Positions 1 to 10,662 are shown, counted from the first letter of the stretch. The stretch: DNA of 42,500 nucleotides from Cristatella mucedo (GCA_009760855.2 WPIO01000016.1:5697501-5740000); one strand, 5' to 3'. The notes: generated by a model from the sequence alone, not told the origin. Numbers and translations: made by a program.

Positions 1-265
1 TTACATGATGACCGATGGTCGTTGACATTTAGGCTCTTTGAAACTTCACAATGAGATAGGAACTAAACCATTTTCTTACTGTACCAGCAATGCCAAGGCC
101 ATGTAAATAGGTAATTAAGGAGTCAGTGATCAATCTATCAGCTTTTGATAGATCTAGCTGAATGTTTAAAGAGACTCAACAAGCCATTATTAGCTCACAG
201 CATTGATTACTCAGTAGAGTGATTTGCTCTCTGAAATCCGATTGAAACTGGCTATGTTCGAAGTA
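1..265 (-). mobile_element. CR1-like LINE relic, inverted fragment
   Basis: This stretch resembles, with many changes, the minus-strand LINE at 9590-9830. The block around 200-250 matches the segment encoding the HSTES region of the reverse transcriptase, and the block around 125-165 matches the segment just before the DTIDH motif. It is non-coding and old. It runs off the left edge of the window, and its upstream end abuts a second copy in the opposite orientation at about 290. Confidence 0.55.
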
Positions 266-289
266 GTTTCATTACATTCATTTTTGCAG

Positions 290-2270
290 ATCTAACTAGA
301 AGTCTCAGTAGGGATTCGGAGTCAACCATTCCGCAGAAACTGCTCCGATTTGGGTTTGCTACGACCTTCTGAACAATGCTGATCAGGGTAGGGCCTCTCT
401 GCTAATCCTCCTAGATCTCTCAATAGCATTGCAGACTATGACCACCAGATCCTTCCTTCGCGAGCAATCTGTCCACACGCCTATGAATCACTAGCAAAGC
501 ACTAAACTCGGTCCGGTCCTATTTCAGTGAGAGTTGTCAGTGTAGTCGTAAATGGCTCTCGGTCATCTGGGGAGCCCTCGATTTATGGGAGTTGGGGGTT
601 TAGGTCAGAGTTTGGTCTTAGGCCCCCTTCTTATCACTATCTATACACTCACTCACTCACTCACTCACTCACTCACTCACTCACTCACTCACTCACTCAC
701 TCACTCACTCACTCACTCACTCACTCACTCACTCACTCACACTCACTCACACTCACTCACTCACTCACTCACTCACTCACTGCTGATGTCATTGCCAAAC
801 ATAATCTCGGCTCTAATTTCCATGCCGATGACACCCAGCTCTACTTATATAAACCTGCTTAAAGCCTGGCGCACGACCTGTCTCATTAAATTCTCTTGCA
901 ACCTCTATTGACGACATTTGTACTTGGATTGCCACAGCATTTCTGAAGATTAACGATGATAAGATCTAGTTAATAGTTATGAGTAAACCTAATGTTTGTC
1001 GACAGTTGGTAAAGCTCCTCCAAAAGGTGAGGTCGCCTTCATTTTGATATACTATTCCAAAACGACTTGTCATCGAGTGAGCACTTTTCCTCCACAGTTA
1101 AGTCGGCCTACTTTCTGCTGCTAAGAAGCGTTGCCAAAACCAGGGCGTGGTTAGACAAGAGTGCGACAGCCAAGCTACTTCCCGTTTTGTTGAAATCGCG
1201 TCTAGATTACTGCAATTCCCTTTATCAGAATTCTGGGCCGTGCTTTCAATTATCTTCAATTGGTGCAAAACTCGGCAGCTTTTCTGGTCTATTGTCAAAG
1301 CTGTATCTGTAGAACTCGATGCAAGTAGTTGAGTTGGTACAGTTATTTGCACAGAGCGGCATAGTTTGCTTTGCTGCTGTGTGAACTCTCTGAGGCCTCC
1401 TGAAGCGGACAGTCCTTAAATCCCTGTCACCGGAGATTATGACGGTGGCTCCTAATGCCTTTGTGGGCTGCTGCCTTTTTCTGACACCGGAGGCTGCTTC
1501 CAGGCACAAGGGAAATCGTTGGCCTTATAACCGTTGCCCTTAGTAGCAGGAAACTCTTCCAAACAAAGGATTACAAATGGCGAGCAAGACTCCGATGGGA
1601 TGGTGTGTGGGGAAACCGGTCTCAGCTTAGCTTCGTGACAAAAGCTTTGTTGCTGTCGAAACATATCTTCCACATCACACCACTTATGTCTGAGTTTCAC
1701 TCACTGCTGGCCTATCAAGCATTAAATCGCATCTTTTGATATCCTCAGTCTGACTTAAGGATTGCTTGACTCACTTTCGCTAGTCTTTATTTGACCTCAT
1801 TGCTCCTCCTGTGGCATCGGCCCCTCCTTCTCCTCAGCATCTAGTCAGCTCGCTATCGCTTGAAAACTAATCTTGTGGGTGCGAATTAATCAAGTGTCTG
1901 GAACTTGCTTCCAGCTACGCCCACATGACTTTGCATCATTTAAATCTCAGTAACTAATCTGTCCCGGTATGTTTTTTCTTAGCCCCGGTTAGCTTGTTAT
2001 TTCTGTGCCAATGTGCTTCGCCTGATTTCCTTTGCATGATTCAGTGCAAGTTACTCGCCAGAGGGCCTACTAACCACGAGCCCCGGAGTGTCTTCGTTTT
2101 TATTTTAGCACGTTTGTCTATGTCTGATGCTTTGTGTGCACTAGCACCTTGGTTATTGCTCTCTTGCTGCAAGCTGTAATTCGCCAGGATAAAGATTATG
2201 TTTTCTTAGTGTATGATACAAAAGAACTATTATTATTTTTTATTCTTAATATTATCTTCTAATTCATAAT
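290..2270 (+). mobile_element. Degenerate CR1-like LINE, RT part to 3' tail
   Basis: A decayed plus-strand copy of the LINE also seen at 8355-9938. Recognisable pieces are the segment around 310-430 (RT region around motif A), the stretch from about 784 to 860 encoding ADVIAKHNLG...ADDTQLYLY (RT motif C, YADD-like, here HADD), a later RT/thumb segment around 1070-1270, and a worn 3' tail near 2185-2260 ending in ATT repeats. The reading frame is broken many times, so this is a dead copy. About 1330-1740 has no clear match and may hold another insertion. A long tetranucleotide repeat interrupts the RT just before motif C. Confidence 0.6.
642..780. repeat. (ACTC)n tetranucleotide microsatellite
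   Basis: About 140 bp of nearly pure ACTC/CACT repeat with two short interruptions near 738-752. It sits exactly where other LINE copies encode the residues between VYTL and ADVIAKH, so it appears to have expanded from RT-coding sequence. The Thr-His-Ser-Leu repeat frames across it are artefacts of the repeat. Confidence 0.95.
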
Positions 2271-2280
2271 TAAGCATTGG

Positions 2281-3000
2281 GAAAGGGGCTAATGCAGATA
2301 CGGACAAGAAACGCTAGTAGTGCTTGGTGTCGGGAGGCGAGAATGGGCTGGCATAGGTTGGCCTGTGCAAGCAAGTGAAGTGACCTGTCAGCCAGAGAGT
2401 GCCTTGAAATCGACTCAATTCTTGAGCCAGTGAAGCTCCGACTGAAGTCGTTTCTGTGGCAGCTGAGCCCTTGCTAATATCATACTTGGGTGTTGTATTG
2501 GTGTTTTGATTGGCATCTAGCTGTCAGTATTAATTGTAGCTACCTCAATCGCAGCAGTCTGTAATGCTCATTGCTCTAAGATAGTGATTGCACATGGGGC
2601 ATGACTAGTGACTTCTTGGTTCATTAAAACTTGGTCGTTGCAAGGCGTCGTACTCGCGGGCAGCGGCATATGCTGCTGCTGCTGGGTGGGGGGGGGGGGT
2701 GTTGTCGCAGATCCGCTCAACTGCTGGCACTTTGAACTTGGAACTGGCCGCGGTGGTCGTGATAGAGCATGAGCAGCCTGCAAATGCTCGTAGCTCCGCC
2801 TCGTCACTCGCTAATGTCGATGGTTGCAAACAGTTTGCATTCGAATGAGCCTCAAAGGCTCGCCATACATTTCACTATGCATCGCAGGCAGCGAGGGGGC
2901 CGGTAGCAAGGAGAGCAAGGCTTCCTCTCCTTGCTTCGAGAGGAAGAGTTCCTCTTCCGCTCGCTTCCTCTCACTCTTCCTCTCACTCTTCCTTTTGCAG
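2281..3000. other. Intron upstream of first visible SLC44-like exon
   Basis: No coding exon is recognised here. There is a run of G at about 2687-2698. A long pyrimidine tract (about 2950-2997) leads into the splice acceptor TTTTGCAG at 2993-3000. The N-terminal exons of the transporter must lie to the left of the window, because nothing in 1-3000 matches the SLC44 N-terminus. Confidence 0.5.
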
Positions 3001-3223
3001 CCTCGTACTACTGCTTCAGCACTTACTATGTCATGAAGCAATCGAACAGCACCGACGGCGCATTCATATTCACGACAAATCTGGCGTATTACCTCAACCT
3101 GTCCAAGACGTGGCTGGCATTCGCCTGCACAGCGTCGACGCTACTCTTAATCATCCTACTGATTATCGTGTTCCTGCGGACACGCATTTTGATAGCGATC
3201 GCTCTGCTCAAGGAAGGAAGCAG
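3001..3223 (+). CDS. SLC44-like choline transporter, exon A (first visible)
   Basis: This exon begins after a strong acceptor (pyrimidine tract plus TTTTGCAG) with two bases that finish a split codon. It encodes SYYCFSTYYVMKQ, then a polar stretch, then a hydrophobic membrane segment (TWLAFACTASTLLLIILL) and the family motif RILIAIALLKEGSR. It corresponds to the human CTL2 region just before the KEASK motif. NST gives a possible N-glycosylation sequon. It ends in phase 2 at AG before GTGAGA. A full-length family member is about 650-720 residues, so roughly 40 percent of the protein lies upstream and is not visible. Confidence 0.93.
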
Positions 3224-3354
3224 GTGAGAGTGAGATTCCCCTGACCCGTGAGGCAGAGAGCATGAGGCATCCTTGGACGACAGCACTGTCGGCAGGGGAG
3301 GGGCAGGGGCAGGGGGCTCCCCTCCCTCCTTTCGCCGGTGATGTGGGGCACTGC

Positions 3355-3870
3355 AGCTGACTATGAATGTGGCTGCAAGGCTAGCGTTCAAGTCCCAGAG
3401 GTTTGACCACGTGTCTTCTTTTCTAGAAGAGCTGGGATGGATGCCGGTTGAGCGACGGATACAGAGCAAAGCTCTTACGCTGATGGGGACAATAGAAATG
3501 GCTGTTCTTTTCCTCTGCTTAAAGACAGTTGGCGACAAAAGCTTAAGCTCTGCAGGTCCTAGACTGTGGAACTCACTTCCACAATTCTTGAGCAACAACA
3601 ACTACTCTCCTGTTGCCGACTATGGCTCATCTTTTACAGCGGTCCTGAGCTGCTACTTCCATGCTACTCACTACCTCAACTGCTCTCCTGACTCTGCTAT
3701 ACTTCCCACTGTCTCTTTGTTGCGTGAGACGAAGTCTGTTGGCTACCGAATGCATATCGAAAGCCACTTAGGCTATGAGTGCGCTATGCAAAACTCTCCT
3801 GCATAGCACCCATATAGTCGTTATGACTTTGTAGAGTTACAGACAGAGATATATTACATTACATTACAAG
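3355..3870 (+). mobile_element. LINE family 2 fragment with TTACA tail
   Basis: A 5'-truncated non-LTR element in the intron after exon A. Its 5' part translates as MNVAARLAFKSQRFDHV then LGWMPVERRIQSKALTL and RLWNSLPQF, which is the usual C-terminal end of CR1/L2-type ORF2 proteins (W-L/M-P-V ... R-I and WNSLP). The 3' part (3600-3870) is closely repeated at 39200-39460, including the end in two or three TTACA units. It differs from the ATT-tailed family at 8355-9938. It has no complete frame and is inactive. Confidence 0.8.
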
Positions 3871-4030
3871 GAGCAGACAAACATGTGCAGCCTCTGCTCT
3901 GCCACCCAGCCACAGTGGTCACGGCTGCCTGCCTGCTGCCGCCCCTTGACGCTGCTTCACGATTGCCACTCCCCTCTCCCTTCCTTCCTCACTCGCCTCC
4001 TCCTTCCTACAGTGCTAGCGCCAGTGAGAA

Positions 4031-4083
4031 GCAGCACGCGGCGCCGCTCTGCTCTGTGCAACAGAGCAGAGCGGCACCGTGCT
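4031..4083. repeat. Short inverted repeat (hairpin)
   Basis: The left arm 4043-4057 is the exact reverse complement of 4061-4075 (15 bp, loop of 3 bases). The match continues outward with one small indel to about 4031 and 4083 (GCAGCACG against CGTGCTGC). It lies in the intron between exons A and B of the transporter gene. No gene is implied by the sequence alone. Confidence 0.85.
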
Positions 4084-4204
4084 GCTGCTGCTACGAATCT
4101 GAACGTCAGTAGGCGTGCCTGGTCTTCGGCCTCTCAGTGCGCGCTCTATCCTATGGTCCTAACTTGCAGCAGACAAGTGGGGTGCCTAGAATGGCCGAAC
4201 GATT

Positions 4205-4372
4205 GCAGGACTGTCAACAGTTACTTAAGAGAGCGTCCAGTGTTTGTAAGGTGCTCGTCCCGACCAAGGTCTGACTGAGGTCGTGGGCTCTAGCCCCGAG
4301 GCACATGTGAAGCGCCTGAATAGAGATTAAGTTCTCTTGGGGCGCTATATAAATGAGTTATGTTTTTATATA
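4205..4372 (+). mobile_element. tRNA-derived SINE with LINE-type 3' hairpin
   Basis: Contains GTGCTCGTCCCGACCAAGG and a B-box-like GGTCGTGGGCTCTAGCC, as in the clearer copy on the other strand at 28809-28950. It ends in AAGCGCC ... AGAGATTAAGTTCTCT ... GGGCGCT, the same hairpin found at the 3' end of the CR1-like LINE. The A box is worn in this copy. The 5' boundary is approximate. Confidence 0.7.
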
Positions 4373-4559
4373 TTTTTATAAATCAACTGGGAGCATCTAG
4401 AATTCTTTTTCGCTTTGGTATCTTCTGTCCTTTGTCTTGCTGACCTCTTTTGCACAGCACACTGAACATCTGTGATAGGCACTGTGATCAGCATAATCCC
4501 GGACTTACTCTTCATAACCATTAAACGGTAATTCATTGCCTCTTTGTAACTTGTGTAGC

Positions 4560-4640
4560 CATGATAATATTAATAATAATAAGATTATAATGCAGTCATA
4601 TGATATAATTAAAATAATAAAATAAATTTCACATAATAAT
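4560..4640. repeat. AT-rich simple sequence
   Basis: Low-complexity ATA/AAT stretch in the transporter intron, possibly the worn tail of a retroelement. The rest of 4640-5449 shows nothing recognisable apart from the splice acceptor for exon B. Confidence 0.6.
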
Positions 4641-5449
4641 TAGGCATTTGTACAGTACCCCAAGTCAACCGAATATCCTTCTATGTGCTTTACATACTCT
4701 GGAAATGAAGCACGACAATAGGGATAGTGATAAAATGCACCATGTGTCACCACGCATAAGCACCCCGAGGAGACTGTGCACGGACCCAGAAACTGCTCTG
4801 AGAAGCATGTTTTTGTCGCTTCTTTTTTAATGTCGCCAAGTCAGGGCTTATCGGGATGTCAGTCGGTTGTGAGTTCTGCTTTCTGGGATCTGGACTGTAG
4901 CTGGAGCAACAGCATCCAAAAGATATGAGATTTGTTAGAGGCACTGCTAAGCGACTCGAGTCAGTCTGCCTGCCACTCGTGTTCCTGTCAGTTGCAGTCG
5001 GTCGAGCGGGTCACCTCAGGGATTTGCTCCTCCTATTGTTTTGTGTCTTCTCTTTCGCATCAACAGAGCGTCAGGTGGCTGTTGCCCTGACACTTTCTGT
5101 CTGTCTGTACAGATTGTGATCTCTAAGCAGCCAACAAGTTGCACGTGCCGTGGATAGCCCTGCCAATGGTGGGTGCAGCGACGACGCTCAACGAGCAGCC
5201 GAACAATGCTTGCCATGTTGGCTAATGGTTTGCTTGCGACACTTGCAGAGCCTGGTGCTTACCAGGTCCTGTGAAGCCAGCTTTATTCGTATTTTATCTA
5301 TTGACACTGGATTTTTACCTTGTCAGGGGTTACGCGTTTGGTCTAACACGAGTTGACTGTGTTTAAGCTCGACAGTGGTGCTTGCAGATAGGCGCCTCGC
5401 TTAGCATCCATACTGCCAGATCTGGCAATGGAACGTTGTTGTTTTGCAG

Positions 5450-5669
5450 GGCTGTCGGCACCATGCTGTTTACGCTCATATGGCCCATATGGCCATTCAT
5501 CCTCCAAGTGGCGCTGTTTGCCTACTTTGTTGCCGCAGCATTGTACTTGGCGTCAATCAACCGGTCGAAGTTCGCAGCAACCAACTCGACGCTGCTTAAC
5601 ATATCGTCCCTCGTACCTATTTCAAATGTCATCAACACGTCTTATTTGTCCGCGACTGAATGCGATCCG
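5450..5669 (+). CDS. SLC44-like choline transporter, exon B
   Basis: Acceptor GTTTTGCAG ends at 5449. The first base completes the Arg codon left open by exon A, giving SR|AVGTM as in the family's EASRAVG. It encodes a long hydrophobic membrane segment (TLIWPIWPFILQVALFAYF, VAAALYLASI) and then part of the large extracellular loop, which carries three N-glycosylation sequons (NST, NIS, NTS) and a Cys (ECDP). It ends in phase 0 at CCG before GTGAGG. The overlapping shifted frame is a shadow. Confidence 0.94.
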
Positions 5670-5956
5670 GTGAGGATGCGTGGCCACCGTCTGGGCGCGC
5701 CTTTCAGCTGGCTACTGGCATGGCCCTCCTCCCCCCCATAAGGACACTGCTATCATTGCATGCTTAACCGATTCGGTAGCCAGCTACGTGCAGTTAGCCC
5801 CAGTCGAGGTTCCCTTGCACGGATGCATGGCAGGCGATGCCTCGGAAGCAGTTAACTACAAGTTTTATGTGTATCGCAGATCCTGTCTGTGCTGTCTGCT
5901 TGCCTTTCGCTGGAGAAAATGAATCACGGTGAGCTGCATGAATGAACACGTTGTAG

Positions 5957-6183
5957 AACAACTCCACGGCTCAAGGAGTCGTGTGCACCTACATTAAAGT
6001 GCTTGCCGAGTACACCATTTACCTGCAGATCTTCAACCTGTTCATGCTATTCTGGATCATGAACTTCATCATAGCCTTCGGTCAGATGGTGCTCGCTGGT
6101 GCGTTTGCGAGCTACTACTGGACGTTTAAAAAGAGCGACATGGTCGCATTTCCCATACTGGCGTCACTGGGCCGAACGCTGCT
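5957..6183 (+). CDS. SLC44-like choline transporter, exon C
   Basis: Acceptor TTGTAG ends at 5956. The exon opens with AAC AAC TCC ACG (NNST, two overlapping sequons), then the loop cysteine VCTY and the strongly conserved membrane block IFNLFMLFWIMNFIIAFGQM and VLAGAFASYYW. The latter is the signature of SLC44 proteins. It ends with FPILASLGRTL and a split Leu codon (phase 2) before the perfect donor GTGAGT at 6184. An apparent start at 5981 is a GTG inside the exon and not a real start. Confidence 0.94.
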
Positions 6184-8354
6184 GTGAGTAGAGAACTGGG
6201 CTTCTCTGCCTGAATCGCTTTGAACGTGAGACCCCTATCAGTGTTGCTTGGTGGCTCATAATTGGACCACTCCACTGCTTGCCCAAGGCTAAAGTGTGAT
6301 GTGCAGCTGTAAATAAGATACGAACAGTATGCAAACGTGCTTATGGACGCAGGTTGGCATGTGCTGCTGCAACCCGGAGTTTTTGATCTCGTCGCTGTGA
6401 CTTCTCCTGCCGAGGGACTTTACCGGGGAAGAGGGGAGGTGAGGCATTCACTCAGACTGTGGCCTCGAGTCCAGCAGCAGGCAATTCTTTATTGCCCGAT
6501 GAAAGCCAAGGCGGATAATGGTCGAACCGTCAGGTGCGACACATTGTTCCATCTAACCATGCCGACTGCTGCAGCTTTGGCATGTGCACTGCGCCACGGC
6601 TGGACTTGTCATCGGGTGTGAGTCAATCTCAGCTGATACGCCATCGTGTCTTTCGGCCCTTCTTGCTCCACCTGACAGTGGAGTGGCTGGCTGGTTTGTA
6701 GTGGCCACTGGCCGGCCACTACACCCCTTTCCTGACCAACCAGCCGCTGTGTCTGTCAGCCTAGATGGGCCTACATAGCAAGTCGACAGGCCTGCTAGTG
6801 GCATGCCGGTCAGCCATGCCCACTAGCACGAGATGACGTGTCAAGGCCCCCCTTAATTGTCTTGATCGTGGAACCGAAACCCACTCTACATCTGCAGCAA
6901 GCAGGCCAGGCAGATGTTTGGCTTCCCACTAATTAGGCTTCAAGCTTACCCAACGTTAGGCTTCAAGCTTACCTTAGAGTTACCTACTCACTGAGTGACT
7001 GGGCTGCTCCAGCACCTAACCAACCCACTGCAGTTAAGTGATGCATCGATCATCTGATGGTAGTCTCGATGATCCGATAACTGGGGCCTGCCAGGCGGAG
7101 CCGGCAAAACGTCAGTCGTTAAATAGTGGCTTAACCTCTCGTGGTGATGATGCTGCTGCCGCTTTCATCCGATCATGCACTACAGCGGAGAAATCCTTGT
7201 ACAGACCGGTGCAAACTTGCTTCGGAATCCAACGAGCCCTCCTCCCATTGACGAAATTGGGCCTGCCATTTATAGACGATCGATGGCTCTTCCGATTGAG
7301 GATCTATTCGATCTATTCTCACAGATGATCTGCTGCATCGGTCGGATGCTACCTGTAGTCGTTGTGTTTGCCCCACTGGCACGCTGCCAGCTCCTGGGCG
7401 TAGCCTTTAACTTCGTTCAATGACGACTTCCGGACGCTTTCGTGCTGACTGCCCGATTATAGATCTTGGAGGCAAGCCTCGAAACGCTGCAGCCACTAGC
7501 CTCTTCCACCAGTTAGGTTTCGCGTCTTTGCCTGATCAGCTGTACGAGCCAAGCTGTTCAGGTAGGACTGGGAAAGGGTCTGGTCAAAGCAGATGGGGGG
7601 ATGGCCAAATGAGGGAAAACTCCCTCCAATTCCAGATTTAACCAACGAGTAACAATCTAAAAGAGTATCAAAACGCACGATTTGATAAGTTCAGATCGTA
7701 CTGCAGGACCGACTGTAACATGCATTCCCGATGCTGCCACACTCACCGGGGACAAACTTCGTCTCGCGCTCCCACTCCCGACTGCGATGAAGAAATTCCA
7801 TGCTAGCTGGTCTGCACGTTTGCACATGAGCGGGCAAACGAATTTCCGGCTGCCATTTCTAAGTGATTGCTGGGTTGATGCTGCCAGCTATGCATTTCAG
7901 CGTTTGCAATTATGAGCCGGTAGGAGCTTCCAGTATTTTTGTGGGTGCAAAATGTAGCTCCTGGCTCAAGACTGATTGACAATTTTGATTAATATGACAC
8001 CACCAGAGGCCACGACTATCAAACCAAGACACAAACAATAAAGAAACACGTTTATTGACGCACGAGGTTCACACCAGCGGCAATACTAAGACCTTGACTT
8101 TGCAATGAGGTATTGCTAAGCAGTCTCCACCTATCTTGCTTTATTTTAATGGACAAGGATTGCTATGATTTCATGTTGTCCCTCTGTCTAATGTGTAGGC
8201 GCACTCGTGTGTGTGTGCGCATGCACACGTATGTGCAGACACATGCCTTTTTTGTACATTATGTGGTGTGGGTATCCATTTATGTCTGATCTGTCCGCCA
8301 TGCCTGCATCACGGTTCCCACTGTCTGTCATCTCTCTCCTCTCCCTCTCTCCTC
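6184..8354. other. Intron, mostly unremarkable, with SINE scrap and tandem repeat
   Basis: No exon recognised. It holds a possible SINE scrap (about 6440-6530, see separate entry), a 9-bp inverted repeat GTAGTGGCC/GGCCACTAC around 6699-6723, and an 18-bp direct repeat TTAGGCTTCAAGCTTACC at 6933-6950 and 6956-6973. CT-rich sequence at 8329-8354 marks the 3' boundary of the LINE that follows. Confidence 0.5.
6440..6530 (+). mobile_element. Possible SINE fragment
   Basis: The block CTCGAGTCCAGCAGCAGG...TTTATTGCCC resembles sequence at 14898-14935 and, more weakly, 18700-18780 and 38880-38960. The shared core is CCTTTATTGCC followed by CTGCAAGC. This is a short, worn member of what looks like a second SINE body type. 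Confidence 0.4.
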
Positions 8355-9936
8355 TAATAATATAATAGTAATAATAATACACTTGATAAAACACCCTCAG
8401 AGAACTCAATCTCTCTCTAGGCACTTTACATTTGCTGCAAAGTGAAATGCAATTGAATGGTGAGTAAAATCATGCTTGAAAACCAAACAAAATGAATAAC
8501 ATGGTTAGGGGTGACATGCACAGGGTCAGCATGCAAATGTGGTTAGTGGCAGCATGCAGTGGCAGCACATAAGCACATCAAGGACGAATCACGGGGACCC
8601 ATTAAATGCTGTCCTAAATAGGTGTGTTTTTAAATTCTTTTTAAATGTGGTCAGGTCAGGAAATGTTCTGACGCAGGTCGGGAGGGAGCTCCAGGCTTTG
8701 GGAGCATACGAACTAAATGCATGGTCTCCAAAGGATTTGAGTTTTGTACGAGGTATTTGTAGACTGTTGGATTCCGAGAAGCGGGTGGTACGATGCGTGG
8801 CCTGGTGGAGGAGTAGATCTGAGAGATAGGCTGGAGCCAAAGAATGAAGTGACCAAAAAGTGAGCGACAAAACCTTGAAGTCAATCCGTTGCTTGACTGG
8901 TAGCCAATGCAGGTCGGCGAGAAGTGGAGTAATGTGGCAACTGCGAAGCTCACGACAGACAAGCCTAGCAGCAGAGTTTTGCACCAGCTGCAATCGCACA
9001 TGCCGGTAGGCCAGCGAGCAGTGAGTTGCAGAAGTCGAGACGAGATGTCACGAATGCATGGACCAACTTAGATGTGGTATCCTTATCTAAACAAGCCCGA
9101 ATTTTAGCAATGTTATGTAGCTGAAAATAGGCAGATTTGACTGTAGAGCTGATATGGTCGTCTAACGAGAGGTCGCTTTGGAATATGACACCTAGATTTC
9201 GAGCTGATGCAACTGGAGATATGCTGGCAGAGCCAATTTTGAAAGTCAGCCTTTCCAATTTGTGAATCACGCTGGGTTTGCCCATAACTAGTAAGTTCGT
9301 TTTATTGTCATTTAGTTTTAGAAAATTTTCTACCATCCATGTGCGGATGCCATCAATACTTGCAGCAAGTGAGTTGAGAGAATTTGAGGTGCTCGAAGGC
9401 TGGTAGGGATCAAAGCAAAGGTACAACTGAGTGTCATCCGCATAGAAGTGAAAGCCTAGATTGTGCTTGGCAATCACATCAGCAAGAGGCAGAGTATAAA
9501 CCATGAAAAGAACCGGACCTAGCACGGAGCCCTGAGGTACTCCATATTTCAGAGGTACCTCAGATGATCTTTGTCCATTCACGTCAATACTCTGGAGTCT
9601 CCCACTGAGATATGACCTGAACCACTGCAGAGCAGTGCCAGTGATGCCCAGGCGAGATGAGAGGCGCTCTAGAAGAACTTTGTGATCGATGGTATCAAAA
9701 GCTGCCGAAAGATCGAGCAAAACAAGCAGAGACACTCTACCCATGTCTGCATTCCTATGTAGGTCGTTGTATACCCTAAGCAATGCTGACTCTGTGGAGT
9801 GATTAGCTCTAAAGCCAGACTGGAACTTACTTGCAAGGTGTGAGGTTTCGATATATGAGTTAAGCTGGTCCGCCACGACTCGTTCCAGTGTCTTTGATAG
9901 GAACGGTAGAAGGGAGAATTGGCGGTAGTTGTTCAA

Positions 9937-9938
<2 letters not shown>
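8355..9938 (-). mobile_element. CR1-like LINE, 5'-truncated, best-preserved RT
   Basis: Minus-strand non-LTR retrotransposon in the transporter intron. Reading from 9938 down it encodes NLNNYRQFSLLPFLSKTLE, QSGFRANHSTESALL (RT motifs 1-2), LLVLLDLSAAFDTIDHK (motif A), GVPQGSVLGPVLF (motif B), FHFYADDTQLYL (motif C, YADD) and the thumb. The frame runs open to about 8965, where an 8-bp deletion shifts it relative to sister copies. The remainder, ending TAFNGSP and a stop at 8589, is in another frame. A 3' UTR follows, then the hairpin at 8385-8430 and an ATT-rich tail. The endonuclease domain is missing. Copies are known to encode ORF2 with endonuclease and RT and to move by target-primed reverse transcription. 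Confidence 0.9.

Positions 9939-10001
<63 letters not shown>
9939..10001. repeat. (CT)n microsatellite
   Basis: About 63 bp of pure CT at the 5' truncation point of the LINE. CT-rich sequence also flanks the LINE's 3' tail at 8329-8354, so the LINE seems to have landed inside a CT tract. It lies 74 bp upstream of exon D and enriches pyrimidines near that acceptor. Confidence 0.95.
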
Positions 10002-10003
<2 letters not shown>

Positions 10004-10074
10004 AGCTCTCTACGAGCAGATGATTGCACTCCAGTCACAGATGGATAAAGCAAGATTTCCGTCGTTTGCTGCAG

Positions 10075-10203
10075 ATACCACACCGGCTCGTTGGCCTTTG
10101 GCTCGCTCATCATCGCCATCATTCAGATCATTCGTGTGGCTCTGGAGTACCTCGACCAAAAGCTGAAAGGATCTCAAAACGCGGTGGCCAAATTCTTCCT
10201 GAA
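10075..10203 (+). CDS. SLC44-like choline transporter, exon D
   Basis: Acceptor TTTGCTGCAG ends at 10074. The first base closes the Leu codon from exon C, giving [16 protein letters not shown], an excellent match to the family's YHTGSLAFG block. A membrane segment ([13 protein letters not shown]) follows, then the cytoplasmic [19 protein letters not shown]. It ends in phase 2 before GTAAGT at 10204. The antisense of this exon reads open into the neighbouring LINE; that fusion frame is accidental. Confidence 0.94.
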
Positions 10204-10592
10204 GTAAGTCGTATGACATGAACTGCCACTATGGCCGACGTACGCTGCCTCGTCGCATGGAACAGCTTCAGTATTCGCCGGCAGTTGAACTTGCATTTGC
10301 AGGCTTGCCTGAAATGCAGCTGCACTGTTGCTGCTGCTGCTGCACGAGCTCAAGTTGCTACTTTTGCATTTTTGAATGTGGAAGAGCTCATTCCTTCAGT
10401 ATGGTGTGATACGTACCTCTGGCCAGCCATGCAACCTTGAACGAAGGTTATCCTTTAGGGAACGTTAGTTGATGTGCCTCGGAAGCTGTTGTGCGGTTTG
10501 TTGGAGTGCTACGTTTGCACCCAACGCATTAGTTATTCTGCCATTATTTTTCTTTCGCTCACTAGCAGGATGTTTTGCTTTGCTTGTTTTAG

Positions 10593-10662
10593 ATGCCTGA
10601 AATGCTGCTTTTGGTGCCTCGAGAAGTTCATGAAAATGATCAACAAGAATGCCTACATTCTG
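10593..10662 (+). CDS. SLC44-like choline transporter, exon E
   Basis: Acceptor GTTTTAG ends at 10592. It encodes K|CLKCCFWCLEKFMKMINKNAYIL, the cysteine-rich CCFWCLEKF block found in all CTL proteins. It ends in phase 0 before GTCAGT, a weaker but valid donor. The next residues of the motif (IAIYGKNF) are supplied by exon F, 900 bp away. Confidence 0.93.

Noticed and set aside
527-911. Proteins with repeated THSL
   Set aside because: ACTC microsatellite within a dead LINE.
5981-6187. Separate small membrane protein starting at 5981
   Set aside because: It is internal to transporter exon C, and the apparent start is a GTG codon.
8965-10122. A single 385-residue host protein
   Set aside because: The first part is the antisense of transporter exon D plus a CT repeat (Arg-Glu frame); the rest is LINE reverse transcriptase. 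The join is accidental.
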